Shown here one piece after another: positions 9,001-17,200 of a stretch of DNA of 62,958 bases. The position numbers were made by a program, and so were the translations under genes. Origin of the DNA: a virus; IMG/VR virus record IMGVR_UViG_3300029951_000028, positions 1 to 62,958 of that record. One strand, 5' to 3'. The stretch's first letter is position 1; each line of letters opens with the position of its first letter. Below the pieces are notes generated by a model. It saw only the letters and a program-made list of their open reading frames with translations. It was not told the origin of the DNA and did not search any database.

Positions 9001-10802
9001 AGCGTCACCGTCACCACGTCGAACACCTCGAGCGGGAAGGCGCGCAGGTTGCACGCGAGCTTGATGGACATGCCGGCGCGGTTATAGCGGATCGCGCAGG
9101 CGGCGAGGTACTGCGCCCGGCCCGAGTTCGTCACCGCGTTGTAGGTGACATCGAGATCGAGCTCGCGGCCGTCAGCCGTGACCAGCGCCGCGGCGGTCTG
9201 CTTCGGGTAGAGCACCGCGCGGAAGTCGTTCGTCTCGTCGCAGAACGTGCCCTGGGCCGCGTTGAACAGGCTCTGCCGCGGCGGCAGGGGCGTGACGCTC
9301 GAGCTGCTCTCGCCGGTCAGCCACGAGTCGTCGATGGCGGCCACGGGTGCCGAGTACGCGCCCGCCTTGACGCGCAGCATGTTGCCGTTGATGACCCACC
9401 GGCCGCCCATCGCGTTGCACAGGTCGGTCAGCACGTCCTGCGGCTTCATGTCCTTCGTTGCGACATACCCCGCCTGGTACAGCGGCTGGGCGTAGGTGAA
9501 GATGCCGACGTTGAAGTTTTGCGACGGGTCGCAGACGTTGGCCGCCGCCATGAGCGCGGTGTCGTCGCACGTCGTGGCGGGCTGGTTCGCGCCGAGCGGG
9601 TGCGTCCAGTAGCCGCGCGCGAGGATGGCTGGGTTGGCGGACCACACCGTCTCGGCGATGCGCGGGTCGAACAGCTTCGCGCCGCGCACGACGGCCGAGA
9701 CGTTGGGCACGCCCGAGGGGAAGCTGCCCGGGTCGTAGTCGAACTCGCAGATGAGGTAGCAGATGCCCGTGCCGATGTGGTTGGTCGTCCACATGCCGGG
9801 CAGGTTGGCGATCATCGTCGCGTCGGCCGTCTGCCCCGCTGCGCCGAGGTACTGGCGCACGCGCGCGCGGCTGTAGATGACGTTCGTCTGGTAGGTGACC
9901 TGCACCTTGCCGCCCGTCGTCGCGCCGCTCCAGCTCACGGACGTAGCGTAGCCGTCGGAGCCCGTCGCCGCGGTGAACGGCAGCGCGGTCTGCACGCCGT
10001 TGAGGGTGTGCACCACCACGATGCTGGTCGCGTTGACCTGGCCGCCCGAGTACCCGCCGGTCGTTTCGTGCGTGACGTAGTTGACCGCCGTGGTGGTCGG
10101 GATCGGGAAGGTGTAGCTTCCGGTCGAGCCACTCGCCGTGACGCTGTATGTCTGGTCCCAAAGCTGGTTGGGCGTGTACTGGCAGTAGTTCACCTGGTAC
10201 GTGACGGTCACGTCGGCCACGCCGGTCGCGCGCGCGCCGCTCAGCGTGAAATGCAGGCCGTCCCCGCTGGTGCCCACGGTTAGCGTGATGGTCGCGTCGG
10301 GATACTGCGCGGTGGCGGTGACCGTGTTGCCGCGGGCCTGCTGCGCGAGGAACACGCTCAGCGTGGTCGAGTTGCTGACCGAGAAGTGCTCGGTGTTGAC
10401 GTTGCCGACCACGTTGCCGTTGCCGTCGATGATGACCGGCGTGTCGTTGAAATACACCTTCTCGATCGCGTCGCACTCGTGCGCGGCCAGCACGACCACG
10501 ATGGCCAGGGTCGTCTGGTTGTTGCCGTACGACTGCATGAACGCGATGGGGCCCGACACGCGGGTGCGGCCGAGCACGAGCGCGCGTTGTCCCGACGCGG
10601 TGCGCTGCATGACATAGCGGTCGCGCAGCGAGGCGTTGTAGGCGTTGCGGGCGCGGACACCCGACTCGTACGACATATACGCCGACGCCGCGATGGCCGC
10701 GACTTCGACCGCCGTTGCGTATGCCGCAACGGCTGCGCCGATCGCATACACGTCCTCGATCGCTTCCGCGACGAGGAACTCGGTTACTCCACCATCAGGC
10801 AT
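6003..10802 (-). CDS. Tail tip / host-specificity protein J homologue
   Basis: 1599 residues, the largest gene here. Start chosen at MPDGGVTE, which overlaps the upstream tail gene by 8 bases; a longer ORF start at 10832 is less likely. The N-terminal 600 residues contain a hydrophobic helix and the tip-J core (IAMIANLPG-like region, then FPLEVFDVVTVTLPRFGF). Fibronectin-III-like segments follow (about 740-950). Collagen-like GATGSTGAAG repeats lie near 967-1004 and again near 1080-1104. The C-terminus is beta-rich and probably binds the receptor. It closes the tail tip and governs host range in lambda-like phages. Confidence 0.88.
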   Translation of the reverse strand: MPDGGVTEFLVAEAIEDVYAIGAAVAAYATAVEVAAIAASAYMSYESGVRARNAYNASLRDRYVMQRTASGQRALVLGRTRVSGPIAFMQSYGNNQTTLAIVVVLAAHECDAIEKVYFNDTPVIIDGNGNVVGNVNTEHFSVSNSTTLSVFLAQQARGNTVTATAQYPDATITLTVGTSGDGLHFTLSGARATGVADVTVTYQVNYCQYTPNQLWDQTYSVTASGSTGSYTFPIPTTTAVNYVTHETTGGYSGGQVNATSIVVVHTLNGVQTALPFTAATGSDGYATSVSWSGATTGGKVQVTYQTNVIYSRARVRQYLGAAGQTADATMIANLPGMWTTNHIGTGICYLICEFDYDPGSFPSGVPNVSAVVRGAKLFDPRIAETVWSANPAILARGYWTHPLGANQPATTCDDTALMAAANVCDPSQNFNVGIFTYAQPLYQAGYVATKDMKPQDVLTDLCNAMGGRWVINGNMLRVKAGAYSAPVAAIDDSWLTGESSSSVTPLPPRQSLFNAAQGTFCDETNDFRAVLYPKQTAAALVTADGRELDLDVTYNAVTNSGRAQYLAACAIRYNRAGMSIKLACNLRAFPLEVFDVVTVTLPRFGFVAQTFEVTDTSFTPEGLVLLSLKYISASIWAMDSSYTLLAYAPKTTLPSPWNVGVPVLGTPLTGTAQLLKQADGTIVSRIYVPITVTDQSVINAGFIDVSYIDAASTTGNWSTVTLSGDSQAVFLAPVQDGHTYTLKARGRNTVTASAWSPNVSVVVQGQSALPTAVSGVAYPIVNGQVVFSWTPNTDADYKQTVIQVGPVGTTGNTWGGTGMVQLFAGAANTFSWSTTVAGNYEFQIRHYNFSGVPTASYTAVVAAPNALANGVNASLTLSTIALPSDAAGNVTSFAAATTTLSILINGVDDTANWAVTPSTSTGLTSGGSQPTYTITALAPANDTGTLTLTCTKAGFPTVAKTFTASKSKAGAVGATGSTGAAGPTGAAGATGSTGATGATGVQSAQATVYAWAITIPTGPAGSATYTWLTSSFGSAPGGWTVTPGTSPSPGFTLWAAAVAITDSAANSTTAFNWTSASITARGAAGANGATGATGATGPGGAGAFTLVTGGVMSITGGTATKTGGSGTAWDTNALSTQAYAGGAVMSMTATSVATHVMGGLSPTNTGGAGFAAVTYAAYFAAGTVQVYEAGTLIASFGSYVVGDVLSVVYDNTHVRYTKNGVVFYTSVASGSTTAGQTFYLNSSFFEIGSSAAFAFSPAGAAGATGAQSVIAYTVVGSSSTPAGSPNPDTVSGNSLPAANTWGMGETWSTTVPGYAAGQTVYQTNGIYSPTTGNTVWGLPYISALKVGSLSAISANLGTITAGDIFGADIRGGNFTGWSWPTTGGGFYLGPQGLLLGNVNTGGYWEFNADGSMSSTAMSVTTAGALTINGNATFSGTLTVGTATKGTVSANLNSTTTITGSAGSIYSGAITGFTYTVGGGDLLLVCNINAFLNIGSNVAYDFILNLYADGVSLFNSTTNPAPIIVGTLSNVKIGGSAYNWSVSNNFDLTLLIPGGTLSAGAHTFSVSVEALYFTSSGGSTSVTGNSLTTSGQMKIREFIA

Positions 10803-11202
10803 GACCCGTCCTCCAGCAAGTGATCGCCGCATCGAGCGGAGCGTTGAGCAGGCCCTGCGAGGTGATGACCAGCCACGACGGGCCGGCGCAGAGCGCGAGC
10901 ACCGGCTTGCGGTTGCTGCGCACGAGGCCGATGTCGCCGAAGCGCGCCGTCAGCGGCGGCGCGGCCGGCCCGACCATGGCGCCGATGCCGCGCAGGCCGC
11001 CGAGGCGGCGCACGATGCGGGCCGCGCCCGCCGCGTCGGAGTAGGTGCCGCGCACGTCCGCGCCGAGATCCACCCCGGTCTGAGCCTCCACGCAGGCCGA
11101 GGCCCACATGCAGCAGTCCAGCTTTCCCCACTCGAACGTGAGCTTGCGCACCTCGGTGATGAGATGGGTCAGGCGGTCTTCCCAATCGGCGAGCTTCGGC
11201 AT
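10795..11202 (-). CDS. DUF6950-like tail tip assembly protein
   Basis: 135 residues from ATG 11202. A longer start at 11232 would overlap the promoter region. WEDRLTHLITEV, then FEWGKLDCCMWAS, matches the DUF6950 family of phage proteins. That family resembles NlpC/P60 peptidases, with Cys in the FxWGxxDC motif and a later GDIGLVR beta segment. It sits where lambda K-like tail tip peptidases lie, directly before J. Peptidase activity is not certain. Confidence 0.7.
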   Translation of the reverse strand: MPKLADWEDRLTHLITEVRKLTFEWGKLDCCMWASACVEAQTGVDLGADVRGTYSDAAGAARIVRRLGGLRGIGAMVGPAAPPLTARFGDIGLVRSNRKPVLALCAGPSWLVITSQGLLNAPLDAAITCWRTGHA

Positions 11203-11210
11203 AGCGTGCG

Positions 11211-11240
11211 AGTGTACGTTGCTGACATGCAACGAAGCAA
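11211..11240 (-). promoter_or_regulatory. Tail-tip promoter with a split operator
   Basis: Minus strand TTGCTT (11240-11235), 18-base spacer, TACACT (11216-11211). Instead of the usual contiguous palindrome, the spacer carries CGTTGC and GCAACG arms separated by six extra bases (11217-11234). It would restart transcription of the tip genes below the inserted HNH gene. Confidence 0.55.
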
Positions 11241-11834
11241 CTAAGGCATGTCGGGCCAGTGACGGTTTCCTTTGCTGCGATTCGTCAGGCGCGGCACCAC
11301 CTTCAAGTTCGCCGGAACGTGCAGGCCGCAGACGAGCGGGCTATCCAGCGGAACGGTGTGGTCGACCTCGTGCGGCTGCCCGGTCAGTTCGGTGCGCAAC
11401 GCGGCGGACAGGTACTCCCGTTCGATCGCCTCGAGGTCGGCCCACGGCGGCGTGGCCCTGAACATGATGGCGCGGCGCTTGGCGGCGTAGTGGGCGCCTA
11501 GATGCCGGTGCGCGGCAGCCCACGCGCGCTTTTGGGCGAGACGGGCCTCGCGGTTCCGGTAGTGCATTTCCCGGTTTCGCGCAAGGATTTCTTCACGTTT
11601 GAGTTCGTAGCGTGCGCGCGTCGCGCGGGCTTTGTTCGCCCTCGTTTCGGGCTTCGCGTTCTTCCGCCACGCTTCGCGCTTTTCCGGGTTGGCTGCCTGG
11701 TACTCGCGCTGGTACTCGCGCACCCTCTCCGCGTTGGCTTTCTGGTAGGCGCAAGCCCGCGCCACGATCTGTTCGCGATTTGCGAGGTAGTACGCTCGAC
11801 TTTTGGCTTTCTTTTCTTCCGGGGTCGATGGCAT
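11241..11834 (-). CDS. HNH endonuclease, probable homing enzyme
   Basis: 197 residues. A highly basic Arg/Lys/Glu helical region with repeats of REYQxxYQxxN type covers about 1-110. The C-terminal HNH core has HEVDHTVPL and the characteristic SPLVCGLHVPANL segment with N-rich ending GNRHWPDMP. The gene is free-standing between tail genes with its own promoter. Its C-terminus closely resembles that of the HNH gene at 33369-34076, implying a shared origin and mobility. Confidence 0.85.
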   Translation of the reverse strand: MPSTPEEKKAKSRAYYLANREQIVARACAYQKANAERVREYQREYQAANPEKREAWRKNAKPETRANKARATRARYELKREEILARNREMHYRNREARLAQKRAWAAAHRHLGAHYAAKRRAIMFRATPPWADLEAIEREYLSAALRTELTGQPHEVDHTVPLDSPLVCGLHVPANLKVVPRLTNRSKGNRHWPDMP

Positions 11835-11863
11835 TCGGGGGTTCCTTGGAGAGAGAATTCCCG

Positions 11864-11892
11864 ATCCTATCGACTTCGTGGCAACGAAGCAA
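11864..11892 (-). promoter_or_regulatory. HNH-gene promoter with embedded operator
   Basis: Minus strand TTGCTT (11892-11887), 17-base spacer, TAGGAT (11869-11864). Near-perfect palindrome CTTCGTGGCAACGAAG at 11874-11889, with one arm mismatch. Confidence 0.7.
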
Positions 11893-11909
11893 ATAAACAG
11901 TTAAGCGGC

Positions 11910-12476
11910 TTATTTCCGAAAGTAGGCTGCACTTGGCCAGACAATTTGCTGGTCGAACTGCTGGCTCGTGTACTGGAAGAACAGATCTCCCGGATGCAGC
12001 GCCTGCTGGTCGGCGTCGGCGTAGTAGAGCGGCGCCGGCCGGTTCAGGTCGATGCCTACGTGCTCTGCGGTCACCGTGATGGTCGAATTGTTCGGCGTGT
12101 CGTCCACGGTTAGCGTGTCGAGCTGGCCGGCCCAAATCGGCACCACGTCTGTGACGGCGTAGGTCGTCGGGTCGAGGAGGGCCAGGCTGATCGTCACCGG
12201 GGTACCCTGCACCGTGCCCGAGAGCACCAGCGCCAGGTTGGAGGTGGGCACGCCGGACAGCTCGAACTGCAGCTGCTTGATCTCGGCGGCCGTCGTCTCC
12301 ACCGCGCTGATCTTGCCGAGGCCGGCGACCCCCGAGTAGGTGACGCCGCCGGCTACGAGGGCGATGTTCGAGGTGCACAGGTTCAGCGGCGTGGCGAACG
12401 CCATGCTCACGAGCACCGCCATCGGCACCATGCCGCCCGCGATGTTCGTTTGGCCGGCAGTGGAAAGCGTTTTCAT
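11910..12476 (-). CDS. Minor tail protein (tip-proximal)
   Basis: 188 residues. A MKTLSTAGQTNIAGG-type start followed by beta-rich sequence, with IKQLQFELSGVP and VTAEHVGIDLNRP segments, resembles phage tail proteins located between the tape measure and tip K/J genes (lambda L/DUF2163-like position). The C-terminus, with HPGDLFFQYTSQ, fits a structural role in the tail tip baseplate. Shares the A of its ATG with the stop of the upstream gene. Confidence 0.6.
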   Translation of the reverse strand: MKTLSTAGQTNIAGGMVPMAVLVSMAFATPLNLCTSNIALVAGGVTYSGVAGLGKISAVETTAAEIKQLQFELSGVPTSNLALVLSGTVQGTPVTISLALLDPTTYAVTDVVPIWAGQLDTLTVDDTPNNSTITVTAEHVGIDLNRPAPLYYADADQQALHPGDLFFQYTSQQFDQQIVWPSAAYFRK

Positions 12477-13078
12477 TAGAAGGACTCCCGCAGGCTGATG
12501 GACGGCGCCGTGTACTCGCCGCCAGGGAGCCACGTCAACGCAGGGTTCGCGCTCGTCAGAAGGAACGGCGCGGTGGGCGTCGTGACCGTGACGACTGTGC
12601 CGGCCGCGATGCCGCCGGCCGCGCGCACGCGGGGCGCCACCTCGACGCTGATGTGGCCGCTGCCGTCTGCCACCCCCGAGGTCAGCGCGCGGAACAGCTG
12701 CGCGCCGCACCCGAGCATGTCGCCCACGGCGATGGTGGCGCCGACGGTGGTGGTGATCGCCAGGGTGTTGGTGAGCTGCGCCGCAAGGGTCGTGAGGACG
12801 GGCGCGCCGCTCATCGTCCCGGCGTTCTTCGTCACGCGCAGGTTGGACAGGATGATGCGATTCGCCGCGCCCTTGAGCCGGTCGAAGAACGCCTCGATCG
12901 CGCTGCCCGCCACGACGCCGCGGCCCGGCGTGAAATCCATCTCCGCCACCCAGCAGTCCCCCATCATGTCGATGGCTTGGGTCTGGTTGCTGTACGGGGA
13001 CGAGAACGTCTTGCCGAGCGGCTGCACGCGCATCACGAAGCGCGAGATGGGGAAGTTGGGCCAAGAGTAGTCAGCCAT
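12476..13078 (-). CDS. Minor tail protein downstream of tape measure
   Basis: 200 residues, beta-rich. The start YSWPNFPISRFVMRVQP and a central region rich in Thr/Val/Gly look like a lambda M-type distal tail protein. Its C-terminal ALTWLPGGEYTAPSISL is typical of tail hub subunits. Identified mainly by position directly behind the tape measure gene. Confidence 0.6.
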   Translation of the reverse strand: MADYSWPNFPISRFVMRVQPLGKTFSSPYSNQTQAIDMMGDCWVAEMDFTPGRGVVAGSAIEAFFDRLKGAANRIILSNLRVTKNAGTMSGAPVLTTLAAQLTNTLAITTTVGATIAVGDMLGCGAQLFRALTSGVADGSGHISVEVAPRVRAAGGIAAGTVVTVTTPTAPFLLTSANPALTWLPGGEYTAPSISLRESF

Positions 13079-13081
13079 GAT

Positions 13082-15823
13082 TTAGCCTCGCAGTTTTCCG
13101 GTGCTGGACAGGCGCTGCACTTGCGTGAGCGTCTGCCTGTTCGATTCCGCAAGGGCCTGCGCGACTTCAGCGCGCGAAACGCCCTGCCCCACGTTGATAA
13201 TTTGCCCTTGGCCGATATGAAAAGTGTCGCCGCCCCCGCCGCCGAGAGCGTCGTTCGGCGTGATGCTGCCGCTGCCGGAAGCGTGGAACAGCTCCGGGCC
13301 GCGCTCACCCACGAGGTACGTGCCGCCCGAGTTGATGTTGCCGCCGGTCGCGCGCGCACCGGAGATCGCGGACGCGAACAGGTTGACGCTGCCGGCGTCG
13401 GCCTCGGGCGACGCGCTGCCGCCGCTGCCGCCGCTGCCCAGCAGGCCCAGCAGGCCGCCCCACAGGCCGCTCGTGGGGCCCGCCATCTTGGCGACCAGCA
13501 TGCGCGTCTCGGCCGAGAGGAACTCGTCGGCCATGGTCTTCCACAGGTCTTTGAAGGAAATCTTGCCCTTCTCGCGCAGCCGGTCGATGGCGTTGGAGAT
13601 GGTGTCCAGCGAGCTCGTGGTCAGCTTGGCCGCGATTGCGCCTTGATTGCTGGCGTCCTCGGCCCACTTCGTGCCTGCGTTGCCCGCGCCAGTCTGCGCG
13701 CTGCGGGAGTCTGCATACTGCGCGCGGCGCGCCTCGGTGGCTCCCTTGATGGCATCCTGCATGCGGATCCAGATTGCCGTCTCCATCTCGGGATACTTGA
13801 GCAGCTCCTCCTCCGCGGCCTTCTGGATCTTCGCGGCGTCTGCGGCCTGGAGGCGTTGCAGCGTGCTCTCGTGCAGCGCGTCGTTCTCGCGGTTGATCGC
13901 GTCCACCTCAGCCTTGACGCTCTCGTTGCGCTTCGCCGCGTCGGTGGAGTAGGACCTGTACCGAGCGTTGTCGTAGTTCTCGCCGGCCTGGGCGGCCTTG
14001 ATCGCGGCCTGTTCCTTCAAGGCCGCCGTCGTCTGCTTGCTGAGCGAGAGCTGCGAAGCCTCGAGCGCCTGGTCGATGTAGGCATCCCGCGCGCTCTTTT
14101 CCCGCGCCTTGGACAGCTCGACGTAGGCCGCGACCTCCGCGGTGACATCCTTGAGCCGCAGGGCCGCCTTATTCGCGGTGTCGGCCGCGTCGTCCGCCGT
14201 GGCGGCTGCCGTGAGCGTGGCGCCCTGCTTCGTGTTGCCCTGCCCGTACAGCTTGTCGGCCGGATCAGCGAAGCGCGCCTGCAGCACCGCGACGCGCTCG
14301 GTGACAGCGTGGGTGTTCGTCGTGTAGCTCAGCGTGAGCGCGTCGAGCTTGGTCTTCTCGTCGGTGAGCTGCTTGAGGGTCGAGTCGTAGGCGCTGATCT
14401 CCTTGTTGCCCGAGCGGTCGCCGTGCAGCTTCTCGACGCCCTTGACCGCGGCGCCGTAGTCGGCATCCGAGACGGTGCCGCCGTTGCCGATCACCTTGTC
14501 GCGCGCGGCGGCGAGCTTCTCGAGATCTTCGCGCAGCGTCGATGCAGCCTTGCCCCGCTCCTTCATCTGGTTGATGAAATCGACCGACGCCGTGGCCTCC
14601 TTGCGGGCCTGCTCCTCCTTGGACTGGCCCATCGCCTTCGCGTTTTTGTCGCCCTCGGCCGCGGCCAGCGCGTCGCGCATCGCCGTCAGCTGCTTGAGCT
14701 GCGCCTTGAGCGCGGGCTCCTCGTAGGCCATGGCCACGGGGTTGCCTTGGCCGCGCGCAATGGCTGCCTTGCCGTCGGCGATGCGCTTGAACAGGCCGTT
14801 GATCTTGGCGTCCAAGTCGTCCAGCTTCTGGCCGTCGCCCGGATCAAGGAACCGCTGCACCGCGGCGGCGGCATTGCCGAACATCGCCGTGAGCGATCCC
14901 AGGTACGTGGTCGTCGCCGGCAGCCGCTTGTTCATCGCGTCGAGGTAGATCGCGAGCGCGCCCTGCACATCGCCCATCTTCTGCGAGGCCACGATCGCCT
15001 GGTACTGCGCGGCGCTGACGGCGCCCCATGCGTTCTCGTGCTCCTTGGCGAACGACGCCACGTCCTTGCCGGCGCGCGACATCTCCTGCGCCACCTCGCC
15101 CACGCTTTTGCCGGACAGCTCGGCCACCTTGACGGCGAGCAGACCCATCTTCTCGATGCTCGCCGCGCCGACCGTGCCGCTGCTCGCGAGCTCCATCAGC
15201 GCGTCGTGCGCCTTCCCGATGCTGGTCGCCCCCGACTTGCTGATCGACTCGGACATGCGGTCGAAGCTGCCCACGGTCATACCTGCGGCGTTGCCGGTCA
15301 GCGTCACGGCATGCGCCAGCTTGGTCATCTCCATCTCGCGCGCCACAACGGCCGCGCCGAGGGCGGCCACGGCTCCGATGGCAATGCCGATCGGGCCGGC
15401 GAGCGCGCTCAGCACGGACGCCGCCGTCTTCGAGTGCTCGGCGAGCACCACGAACGAGCCGCCCATGCGCTTGAAGTTGCCAGAGATACCCTCGTGGAAC
15501 ATGACCATCAGCTCGCGCGTGGTGGCCGCGTTGGCCGAGCCGAACGCCTTCGTGGCCTTGGCCGCACTGTCCATCGCGCGCTCGGCCTCGGCGGCGGCCT
15601 TGGGCAGTGCGCCGGCCGCCTGCATGGCGATCTTGTTCTGCTCCTCGATGGCCTTCGTCTGCCGGTTGATTGCGGCCACCTGGCGCGCGCGGCTGGCGGC
15701 GTCCAGCTCGGTGGCCCGCACCATGCGCTGCGCGGTGGCTTCCGAGGTCTTGCCCAGGGCCTGGATGCTGCCGTCGGCACTGGACGTGTCGGCGGTGAAT
15801 TTGATGTCGACTGACTCTGCCAT
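13082..15823 (-). CDS. Tape measure protein
   Basis: 913 residues, mostly Ala-rich helix with long coiled-coil stretches. N-terminal VDIKFTADTSSADGSIQAL and GFSNAAxxxE-like helices fit the lambda H/TMP family. A hydrophobic membrane-active stretch lies around residues 138-165 (ALAGPIGIAIGAVAALGAA). The C-terminus carries the GTYLVGERGPELF signature common at the end of tape measure proteins. At about 0.15 nm per residue this predicts a tail near 135-140 nm (family rule of thumb). Confidence 0.92.
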   Translation of the reverse strand: MAESVDIKFTADTSSADGSIQALGKTSEATAQRMVRATELDAASRARQVAAINRQTKAIEEQNKIAMQAAGALPKAAAEAERAMDSAAKATKAFGSANAATTRELMVMFHEGISGNFKRMGGSFVVLAEHSKTAASVLSALAGPIGIAIGAVAALGAAVVAREMEMTKLAHAVTLTGNAAGMTVGSFDRMSESISKSGATSIGKAHDALMELASSGTVGAASIEKMGLLAVKVAELSGKSVGEVAQEMSRAGKDVASFAKEHENAWGAVSAAQYQAIVASQKMGDVQGALAIYLDAMNKRLPATTTYLGSLTAMFGNAAAAVQRFLDPGDGQKLDDLDAKINGLFKRIADGKAAIARGQGNPVAMAYEEPALKAQLKQLTAMRDALAAAEGDKNAKAMGQSKEEQARKEATASVDFINQMKERGKAASTLREDLEKLAAARDKVIGNGGTVSDADYGAAVKGVEKLHGDRSGNKEISAYDSTLKQLTDEKTKLDALTLSYTTNTHAVTERVAVLQARFADPADKLYGQGNTKQGATLTAAATADDAADTANKAALRLKDVTAEVAAYVELSKAREKSARDAYIDQALEASQLSLSKQTTAALKEQAAIKAAQAGENYDNARYRSYSTDAAKRNESVKAEVDAINRENDALHESTLQRLQAADAAKIQKAAEEELLKYPEMETAIWIRMQDAIKGATEARRAQYADSRSAQTGAGNAGTKWAEDASNQGAIAAKLTTSSLDTISNAIDRLREKGKISFKDLWKTMADEFLSAETRMLVAKMAGPTSGLWGGLLGLLGSGGSGGSASPEADAGSVNLFASAISGARATGGNINSGGTYLVGERGPELFHASGSGSITPNDALGGGGGDTFHIGQGQIINVGQGVSRAEVAQALAESNRQTLTQVQRLSSTGKLRG

Positions 15824-15830
15824 GATTGCC

Positions 15831-16427
15831 TCAACGAACGGTCATATAACGGGCGGTACGCACGGCTTCGCCGAGGTTGCGATCCACGTAGGTCTGCATG
15901 TATTGGCCGAACGACCCCTTCATCGAGTCCAGCGCCGGCCGCATGAACGGCGTTCCCGGCACCCAGTGCGCCATCACCGACAGCGTGGACTGGTACGCCT
16001 TGCGCGCGTCGTCGCGGCGGCCGGTGCGGTGCAGGAGCACCGCGCTCGGCGTGCGCGTCCAGTGCCCGTACTCCTCGAATGCCGCGTACCACGCGCCTGT
16101 CGCGTTGGTGGCCTTGCCCTGGTTGCGCTTGTGGGCCCACTTGCCCGAGCCCATGCGCACGCCGACCTTCCACACCTCCCAGGGGCCGAAGCACGCCTCG
16201 GGGATCCGCATGCGGTAGATCGACGCCTTCAGGTTGCCGGCGGGGGCCTGCCCGGTCTTCTCGGGACCGGCGAGCTCGGGCGCGAGCGCAATGGCTCGAT
16301 CGCGCAGCTCGGTCATGACGGCGTTGGCCGCGCCGCGCACGAGCCGCTCGCGCAGAATCGCCGGCAGGCCCAGGAGTTCGCTGGTGAACTTGGACATCTC
16401 GCTCACGTCGATGCGCAGCGTGTCCAT
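15831..16427 (-). CDS. HK97 gp10-like protein
   Basis: 198 residues. An N-terminal helix leading to RDRAIALAPE and a C-terminal GTPFMRPALDSM match the HK97-gp10 family of tail-completion or tail-tube proteins. It is unusual that this gene lies between the G/GT chaperone and the tape measure; gp10 homologues normally precede the major tail gene. Start ATG overlaps the GT stop by one base. Confidence 0.72.
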   Translation of the reverse strand: MDTLRIDVSEMSKFTSELLGLPAILRERLVRGAANAVMTELRDRAIALAPELAGPEKTGQAPAGNLKASIYRMRIPEACFGPWEVWKVGVRMGSGKWAHKRNQGKATNATGAWYAAFEEYGHWTRTPSAVLLHRTGRRDDARKAYQSTLSVMAHWVPGTPFMRPALDSMKGSFGQYMQTYVDRNLGEAVRTARYMTVR

Positions 16428-17121
16428 CAGCCAACCCCGAAGATGGTGCGCTTGATGAGTGCGGACTGAGCTTCCGCGTCGTCCAGCAGGATGGGTTCGT
16501 TGCTGGCCTTGGCCTTGCCGAACTCGCGGGCGAGCGCAGGGAAGAAGTCTTCCGGGCCGAGCGCCTGCGAGTCCTTGCCCCGGTGCACGTTGGCGACGGT
16601 GGCGCAGACCTGGCCGAAGGCGTGCAACTGCGGCAGCGCCCCCATCGGCTCGAGTCGGTCGAACGCCATCATTTCCACGATTTCCTCCGACGTGACAGAA
16701 GCAAGCAGTTCCCGCGCGGTGCGTCCGGTTTGCTGCGCCCAACGCAGGATGAACCTGCGTTCCGGCCGCGCGATCAGTTTCCCGTGGCTGCCTCGATGGC
16801 GCCGGCCTTCATCGCATTGAGCGTTTCGATCGCATCGACCACGCGTTCCAGGGCCTTGTCGTTCTTGGTGCCGAGGATCTGCACGTCATCGAGCGTGAAC
16901 GCCAGCGAGCCGTCCTCCTGCACGACGCTGACCGCGACGAGCTTGAGGTTGTATCCCTCGCCGCTGGGCTTGCCCGCGGCGTCGAGCAGCGACCGGCCGA
17001 ATGCCTCGCGCTGCGTGCCAGTGAGCGAGCGGATGCGGACTTCGCCACCCCACTCCGGGACGGGAACGTCCACGGTTTTGAGGTCGTCGGCAGTGAGGAT
17101 GGCAGCGCGGGAGAGCAGCAT
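16427..17121 (-). CDS. GT-type tail assembly chaperone made by -1 frameshift
   Basis: Zero-frame G is extended by a -1 shift at the heptamer GGGAAAC (minus strand, 16783-16777), just before the G stop. The shifted frame reads GKLIARPERRFILRWAQQ and runs through 16427, giving 115 + 116 = 231 residues. This mirrors lambda gpGT, which uses GGGAAAG. The T part has no good start of its own near the junction and has sensible coding (SEEIVEMMAFDRLEP), which supports the fusion. G and GT coat the tape measure during tail assembly. Confidence 0.85.
16774..17121 (-). CDS. G-type tail assembly chaperone
   Basis: 115 residues from ATG 17121, chosen over an upstream start at 17187 because MLLSRAAILTADDLK is the typical start and the longer N-terminus has no family match. 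Contains VPVPEWGGEVRIRSLTGTQR, a hallmark of phage tail assembly chaperones. It ends two codons after the slippery heptamer begins, so most ribosomes make G and a minority make GT. Confidence 0.88.
   Translation of the reverse strand: MLLSRAAILTADDLKTVDVPVPEWGGEVRIRSLTGTQREAFGRSLLDAAGKPSGEGYNLKLVAVSVVQEDGSLAFTLDDVQILGTKNDKALERVVDAIETLNAMKAGAIEAATGN
16777..16783 (-). promoter_or_regulatory. Slippery heptamer GGGAAAC for -1 frameshifting
   Basis: In frame G|GGA|AAC, an X_XXY_YYZ site immediately followed by the in-frame TGA of G. Shifting by -1 joins G to the T frame without a gap. Confidence 0.85.
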
Positions 17122-17180
17122 GGTTGTTCCTGTGATGAATGAAGAATGCGACGGGCCCTTTTCAGAGCACGTCGCATTGT

Positions 17181-17200
17181 CTGACATTTAACGAATTAGC
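17181..17200 (-). promoter_or_regulatory. Operator half-site upstream of G
   Basis: Minus strand CTAATTCGTTAAATGTCAG is nearly identical to the sequence in the terminase promoter at 26987-27015. No convincing -35 box accompanies it (GACAAT could serve as a weak -10). It lies between the major tail protein stop and the G gene. Confidence 0.5.
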
